Source: Solirubrobacteraceae bacterium (GTDB taxonomy: Bacteria; Actinomycetota; Thermoleophilia; Solirubrobacterales; Solirubrobacteraceae). Taken from it: a DNA stretch of 18,967 nt. The translations under genes and the position numbers were made by a program. This document shows positions 15,319 through 18,967 of the stretch, piece by piece. Positions within the stretch are counted from its first letter, which is position 1. Every line of letters begins with the position of its first letter. The stretch covers positions 1-18,967 of the forward strand of contig JAEMSV010000072.1 in NCBI GenBank assembly GCA_016462625.1, written 5' to 3'. The notes under the pieces are model-generated. The model did no database searches. It saw only the letters and a program-made list of their open reading frames with translations, and was not told the DNA's origin.

Positions 15319-16554
15319 CCGGCGGGCCGAACCCGCTTCCATCGTGAGCGCCGTCGCACCGTTCGTCCGGCGCTCGAGGTGCGCGAGCAGGACATCGGCG
15401 GCGCGGCTGGCGCCGTCCTGCTCGGCCACCCAGGCCTGCGCGGCCGCGACGTGGTCGCCGATCTCCGGCTTTGCGAGCGCCCGGCCCACCGCGAGCCCGA
15501 TCGCCCGTGGCGTGGTCGCCCGGCGCGGCAGTCGCACGCCGACGCCGGCCCAGTCGACCCGCGCGGCGTTCTCATTCATGTCGCCGCCGGCCGGCACCGC
15601 AACGACCCGGCAGCCCGAGGCGAGCGCGCGGGCCACCGTGCCGTGTCCGGCGTGGCAGACCACGACGTCGCACTGCGGCATCGTCCGGGCGTAGGAGACC
15701 CACTCCACGACCCGCGCGTTGTCCGGCACGTCGATCTGCGCCGTCACGTTCCGGCGGTTCCACGTCGCCAGGACCCGGACCGGGAGGTCCGCGAGCCCCG
15801 CGACGGCGGCGCGCAGGAGCCGGTGCTCCTCGTCCTGCGCCGTCGACGGCGCGACGAGCACCAGCGGCGCGTCACCGGGGGGCAGCTCGACGTCCTCGGT
15901 GGGTGGCTCCCAGATGAGCGGGCCGACGACGTGGACGTGCTCCGGCCAGGTGCGCGGGTACTCGAGCTGGGGCATCGTCGCGACCATCACCAGCTCGTCG
16001 CTCTGGCCGTTGTGGACCCACGGGCGCGGCGGCAGGCCCACGAGCGCCCTGGTCTCGTTGCACTCGCGCATCCCGAGGTCGAGGCCCTTGTTCAGCATGG
16101 GGCCCGTCAGCCGCCGCCACAGCGCGCGGCCGATCGCAGTCCGCGGCAGGCGCGCGCCCAGCGAGTAGGGCGGCCACCCGTCGAGCGGGTCGGGGTACAC
16201 ATGGGGGACGAGCGTCGCGACCGGGAGGCCCGCCAGCTCACCGGCCAGCGCGGGCGCCAGGGTGAGGATGTCGGCGACGACGAGGTCGGGCCGGAACGCG
16301 GCGACGACCTCGCTCGCTTGCCCGGTCGCGGTGGCGACCGCCTGGTACGGCTTCAGCGGCACGCCATTCGTCAGCTCCAGCCCGTACTCGGGCGCGGCGA
16401 AGAAGCGGAATCCCTCGGCCTCGCCGTGCGTCCGCCACTTCTCGGCCGTGTGGATCGCGACGTCGTGCCCGCGGCGCCGCAGCTCGCGGCCGAGCGCCAT
16501 GCAGGGGAAGACGTGACCGGGGTCGCCGAACGCCCCCAACAGCACCCGGGCCAT
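15316..16554 (-). CDS. GT1-family (MGT/UGT-like) glycosyltransferase
   Basis: A 412-residue GT-B-fold transferase. The N-terminal half has the acceptor-side loop with the probable catalytic His (GDPGHVFPC, H14) and the LVVADILTLA segment. The C-terminal half has the nucleotide-sugar signature CHAGHGTVARALASGCRVVAVPAGGDMNENAARV (about 300-333). This corresponds to the HxGxGT...P...DQxxNA region of UDP/dTDP-sugar glycosyltransferases for lipids and natural products. It is cytosolic, with no helix or signal. The ATG is 3 nt after the stop of the oxidoreductase gene, giving an operon. The acceptor cannot be read from sequence. Candidates are a lipid, a polyketide-like small molecule, or an operon-specific envelope component. 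Length and motif order are normal. Confidence 0.88.
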   Translation of the reverse strand: MARVLLGAFGDPGHVFPCMALGRELRRRGHDVAIHTAEKWRTHGEAEGFRFFAAPEYGLELTNGVPLKPYQAVATATGQASEVVAAFRPDLVVADILTLAPALAGELAGLPVATLVPHVYPDPLDGWPPYSLGARLPRTAIGRALWRRLTGPMLNKGLDLGMRECNETRALVGLPPRPWVHNGQSDELVMVATMPQLEYPRTWPEHVHVVGPLIWEPPTEDVELPPGDAPLVLVAPSTAQDEEHRLLRAAVAGLADLPVRVLATWNRRNVTAQIDVPDNARVVEWVSYARTMPQCDVVVCHAGHGTVARALASGCRVVAVPAGGDMNENAARVDWAGVGVRLPRRATTPRAIGLAVGRALAKPEIGDHVAAAQAWVAEQDGASRAADVLLAHLERRTNGATALTMEAGSARR

Positions 16555-16557
16555 GGG

Positions 16558-17601
16558 CTACGCGGCTTCCTCCGCGAGGCGCGCGACGATGCGCAGCTGG
16601 TTCAGCCGCTCCTGCTTGTCGAACGCCATCGGCGTCAGGTTCAGCGTGTGCACACCCGCCTCGCGGTAGGTCCGGATCCGGTCACGCACGACATCCTCGG
16701 GGCCGACGAGCGAGACCGCGTCGATCAGCTCGGTGGGGATCGCGTTGCAGGCCTCTTCCTTCTTGCCCTCGAGGTAGAGATCCTGGATCTCTTTCGCGGC
16801 GTCCTCGAAGCCGTAGCGCTGGATCAGCTGGTTGTAGAAGTTCTTCTCGCGCGAGCCCATGCCGCCGACGTACAGGCCGATCACGGGGCGCATCATGTTC
16901 CGCGCCAGCTCGATGTCGTCGCTGACGAGAACCTGCACGCTGGGCGTGATGCGGAACCCGTCCAGCGAGCGACCCGACCGCGCGGCGCCCTCCTCGAGGC
17001 TCTTGCGCAGCTCGGGCAGGGACTCCGGGCGCAGCAGCATCGGCAGCCAGCCGTCGGCGATCTCGCCCGCGAGCGCCGTGTTCTTCGGGCCGATCGCGGC
17101 GAGCAGGATGGGAATGTTCTCCTGCACGGGGGAGATGGTGAGCTTCAGCGCCTTGCCGGGGCCGTCGGGGAGCGGGAGCGTCAGCGTCTCGCCCTGGTAC
17201 TCGACGCGCTCACGCGCCAGCGCCTTGCGGACGACCGCGACGTAGTCGCGCGTCCGGGCGAGCTGCTTGCCGAACCGCTGGCCGTGCCAGCCTTCGGCCA
17301 CCTGCGGGCCGGACGAGCCGATGCCCAGCAGCATCCGGCCGTCGGAGAGCTGATCGAGCGTGGCCGCCGTCATGGCGGTCATCGCGGCCGACCGGGCGGG
17401 CATCTGGAAGATCGCCGAGCCGATCTTGATCTTCGAGGTCTGGGCGGCGATCCAGGCGAGCACCGTCGCGGTGTCCGAGCCGTAGGCCTCCGCGGCCCAG
17501 ACGCTGTCGTAGCCGAGCGTCTCCGCCTCTTGGATGATCTCCAGCTGGTCGGCACTCGTGAGCCCGAGTCCCCAGTAGCCGATGTTGACCCCGAGCTTCA
17601 T
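16558..17601 (-). CDS. LLM-class flavin/F420-dependent oxidoreductase
   Basis: A 347-residue luciferase-like TIM-barrel monooxygenase/oxidoreductase, most like the actinobacterial F420-dependent LLM group. Typical parts are the N-terminal KLGVNIGYWG strand, AETLGYDSVWAAEAYGSD, IKIGSAIFQMPARSAAMTAMTAATLDQLSDGRMLLGIGSSGPQVAEGWHG (about 57-106), IPILLAAIGPKNTALAGEIADGWLP, and a C-terminal GPEDVVRDRIRTYREAGVHTLNL. It would use F420 or FMN for hydride transfer in the cytosol. The substrate is unknown. The ATG at 17601 is supported by AAAGGA at 7-nt spacing. It is the first gene of the operon and is divergent from a plus-strand gene with 69 nt between them. I saw no clear minus-strand promoter hexamers there. 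Confidence 0.93.
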   Translation of the reverse strand: MKLGVNIGYWGLGLTSADQLEIIQEAETLGYDSVWAAEAYGSDTATVLAWIAAQTSKIKIGSAIFQMPARSAAMTAMTAATLDQLSDGRMLLGIGSSGPQVAEGWHGQRFGKQLARTRDYVAVVRKALARERVEYQGETLTLPLPDGPGKALKLTISPVQENIPILLAAIGPKNTALAGEIADGWLPMLLRPESLPELRKSLEEGAARSGRSLDGFRITPSVQVLVSDDIELARNMMRPVIGLYVGGMGSREKNFYNQLIQRYGFEDAAKEIQDLYLEGKKEEACNAIPTELIDAVSLVGPEDVVRDRIRTYREAGVHTLNLTPMAFDKQERLNQLRIVARLAEEAA

Positions 17602-17631
17602 GCAAGATTCCTTTCACTGGCAGGGTCGCTC

Positions 17632-17660
17632 TTGTCCGGCGCGACGACGCGCCGTAGCGT
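17632..17660 (+). promoter_or_regulatory. Sigma-A-type promoter for the plus-strand gene, probably giving leaderless mRNA
   Basis: TTGTCC (17632-17637), a 17-nt spacer and TAGCGT (17655-17660) match the actinobacterial TTGxxx/TAxxxT pattern. Transcription would begin around 17667-17671, at or next to the ATG at 17671, so the transcript would be leaderless or nearly so. This agrees with the lack of a Shine-Dalgarno. Confidence 0.6.
17637..17654. promoter_or_regulatory. Perfect 7-bp interrupted palindrome filling the promoter spacer (operator candidate)
   Basis: CGGCGCG-ACGA-CGCGCCG runs from the last base of the -35 box to the base before the -10 box. A dimeric regulator bound here would block RNA polymerase, or alter promoter geometry as MerR-type activators do. 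It could also affect the divergent LLM operon. The regulator is not in the window. Confidence 0.45.
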
Positions 17661-17670
17661 GGCCGACCCC

Positions 17671-18249
17671 ATGGCCGACCGGAAGAGTATGGGAAGGACC
17701 CGCACCGAGCGGCTTCGCACCGCCGTCGACGCGCTCCCGCGCCACGCCCGCGGCGCCATGCTCGAGGGCGTGCGCGCCGAGACGATCGTCGCCGGGGCCT
17801 ACGTCGGCAACGGCGCCGGCATCTGTCCGATGGTGGCGGTGCACCGGCTCGGCGTCCGCACCGATGCCAATCGCTTCGCCCGGGCCTGGGACCAGTTCTG
17901 CGGCGTCGCCCAGGGGCAGGCCCGCGTGGCGACCGAGCGCGAGGTCCGGACCCTCATTGCGATGCTCGAGGCGAGCCTCCTCGCAGACGAGCAGGTCGAT
18001 CTGGTCGCCGCGGTGGCCGATCACCGCGCCCTCCGCCGCGAGCGCCACGTCCGCGAGTCCGTCGACTTGGCCGTGGCACGCGGGGAGCATCAGTCCCTGG
18101 CCCGTGACCGCCGCGCCCGCGAGGCGGCCGAGGTCGGCTCGCCGCTCCCGGACTGGCTCAGTCCGTCTGATACCCGGCGGCGCGCAGTCGCCCGAGCAGC
18201 TCGTCGAGCCGCGCCTCGCGGCGGCGAACCTGTGCTCGCGCTGCGTTGA
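17671..18249 (+). CDS. Hypothetical protein with promoter-adjacent start
   Basis: A 192-residue soluble protein with no signal peptide or membrane helix. I recognise no named family. Conserved-looking features are an N-terminal basic helix (GRTRTERLRTAVDALPRHARGAMLEGV), a glycine-rich core (IVAGAYVGNGAGICPMVAVHRLGVRTDANRFARAWDQFCGV, about 38-77, with two cysteines), and a helical, Leu/Ala/Asp-rich segment (VRTLIAMLEASLLADE). The ATG at 17671 is chosen because of the promoter directly upstream. A second ATG at 17689 would start at GRTRTERL, but GGAAGAG lies too close before it. The last 92 bases overlap, antisense, the end of the minus-strand gene. That tail (after about residue 163) is Arg/Ala-rich and probably not functionally constrained. 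Confidence 0.6.
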   Translation: MADRKSMGRTRTERLRTAVDALPRHARGAMLEGVRAETIVAGAYVGNGAGICPMVAVHRLGVRTDANRFARAWDQFCGVAQGQARVATEREVRTLIAMLEASLLADEQVDLVAAVADHRALRRERHVRESVDLAVARGEHQSLARDRRAREAAEVGSPLPDWLSPSDTRRRAVARAARRAAPRGGEPVLALR

Positions 18250-18967
18250 ACGCTCCGCGGCGGTTGGCGCGGGCGGCGCTCGCCAGCGCGTCGTAGCTCG
18301 ACGCGATCAGGCGCATCTGCCTGACGATCCGGCGATTGGCGGCCTTCGTACTGGGCGGCGGTGTCGCCGAGGCCAGTGCGCCCGCCGCGGTGCGGTAGAT
18401 GCTCGCGGTGCGCTCGGAGATCCGGGCCTGGCCCGTAGGCGTCCGGGCGTCCTGCAGCCGCGAGCGAAGCCGGGTCCGGGACGCGTTGAGCTCGGTCATC
18501 GTGCGGCTCAGCTGCGCGCCGTAGGCCGGCGAAGCGCCGATCGGAAGCGGCTTCAGGCCCGTGCCCTGCAGTGTTCCCGCGATTGCGCCGCACTGGCGCA
18601 GGTAGGTCGCGCTGACCTCCTCGCCGGCGAAGCAGCTCACCGCGATGGTGCCCTGGTCCGTGGCGAGGACGTAGAGGTCGTTGCGCCCGGCCTCGTCGGG
18701 CAGGGACAGTCCGCGGTAGCGGTAGCCCTGGAACGGGCCGAGTGTGATGGGCTCGCCTGCGGTCGCGGTGCTTAGCTTCTGGCTCAGCCCGGGCGGCAGG
18801 AGCTTCGCGTTGGCCTCGGCGAGACGGCCCGCGACGAGCGTCGCCGATCCTGGGACGAACCCCGGGACACCGCGGGGCTCGAGCGCCACGGGATCCTCGA
18901 GGCGGACGCCGAGCACCGGAGGCACGGGATCGACCGTTTGCCACTGGGGCGGGTGGGTGAGCTTGAG
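18158..18967 (-). CDS. C-terminal part of a probable exported or membrane-anchored protein sharing the pseudokinase C-terminal domain (5' end outside window)
   Basis: The frame is open to the right edge, so the GTG at 18925 need not be the start: LKLTHPPQWQTVDP precedes it. The visible 269 residues have two parts. The first (to about 130 of the GTG-numbered sequence) begins as a beta-rich segment with the pattern PPQW...GVRLEDPVALEP, FQGYRYRGL, and two cysteines (98 and 112) that may be disulfide-bonded outside the cell. The second (about 134-255) is a helical Arg/Ala-rich domain ending VRRREARLDELLGRLRAAGYQTD. It is clearly related to the end of the pseudokinase at 12510-13838. By analogy the missing N-terminus may be a kinase-like domain plus a membrane helix, but that is inference. 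It converges on the plus-strand gene with a 92-bp overlap. Confidence 0.7.
   Translation of the reverse strand, partial: LKLTHPPQWQTVDPVPPVLGVRLEDPVALEPRGVPGFVPGSATLVAGRLAEANAKLLPPGLSQKLSTATAGEPITLGPFQGYRYRGLSLPDEAGRNDLYVLATDQGTIAVSCFAGEEVSATYLRQCGAIAGTLQGTGLKPLPIGASPAYGAQLSRTMTELNASRTRLRSRLQDARTPTGQARISERTASIYRTAAGALASATPPPSTKAANRRIVRQMRLIASSYDALASAARANRRGAFNAARAQVRRREARLDELLGRLRAAGYQTD

Overview
The window is GC-rich actinobacterial chromosome. A dgt-dnaG pair, an LLM-class F420-type oxidoreductase, and secreted proteins with PKD domains and a Cys-containing C-terminal beta module ending in an RRGK..RRIDRCL-like string suggest the Solirubrobacterales/Thermoleophilia. The lineage is inferred from remembered family features, not from a search. 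I see no IS element, phage gene, CRISPR array or other sign of recent transfer.

Layout. (1) 1-3307, plus strand: the tail of a secreted repeat-type protein, a striking nested palindrome, then dgt and dnaG 4 nt apart. (2) 3309-4220, minus: a six-helix membrane protein converging on dnaG. Both stop codons lie in the loop of one GC-rich hairpin. (3) 4369-4441: tRNA-Asn(GTT), followed by a UUCG-capped hairpin that also overlaps the stop of the opposing gene. (4) 4470-12163, minus: a sensory block. It holds a methyl-accepting chemotaxis protein, then (74 nt later, with its own candidate promoter) a tightly coupled operon: a dCACHE-HAMP-PAS-GGDEF-EAL cyclic-di-GMP enzyme, two paralogous branched-chain-amino-acid-type binding lipoproteins with no permease or ATPase, and a small orphan cytosolic protein. 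(5) 12164-12509: a 346-nt non-coding leader with a long inverted repeat. (6) 12510-17601, minus: an apparent five-gene operon of LLM oxidoreductase, GT1-type glycosyltransferase, secreted PKD protein, one-helix Ser/Pro/Gly-rich protein and a transmembrane pseudokinase. (7) 17671-18249, plus: an unrecognised protein with a probable leaderless promoter whose spacer is filled by a perfect palindrome. Its 3' end overlaps, tail to tail, a truncated minus-strand gene (18158-18967).

How the genes may work together. The most interesting unit is the sensory block. Orphan periplasmic binding proteins coupled to a bifunctional GGDEF-EAL receptor recall the NspS-MbaA pairing of Vibrio, but with type-I-fold (LivJ-like) binding proteins that are duplicated and sit in an actinobacterium. 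The second notable point is a shared, apparently undescribed C-terminal extracellular helical domain in the pseudokinase and in the truncated gene at the right edge. Both proteins end in an LGRLxxxGYxx signature.
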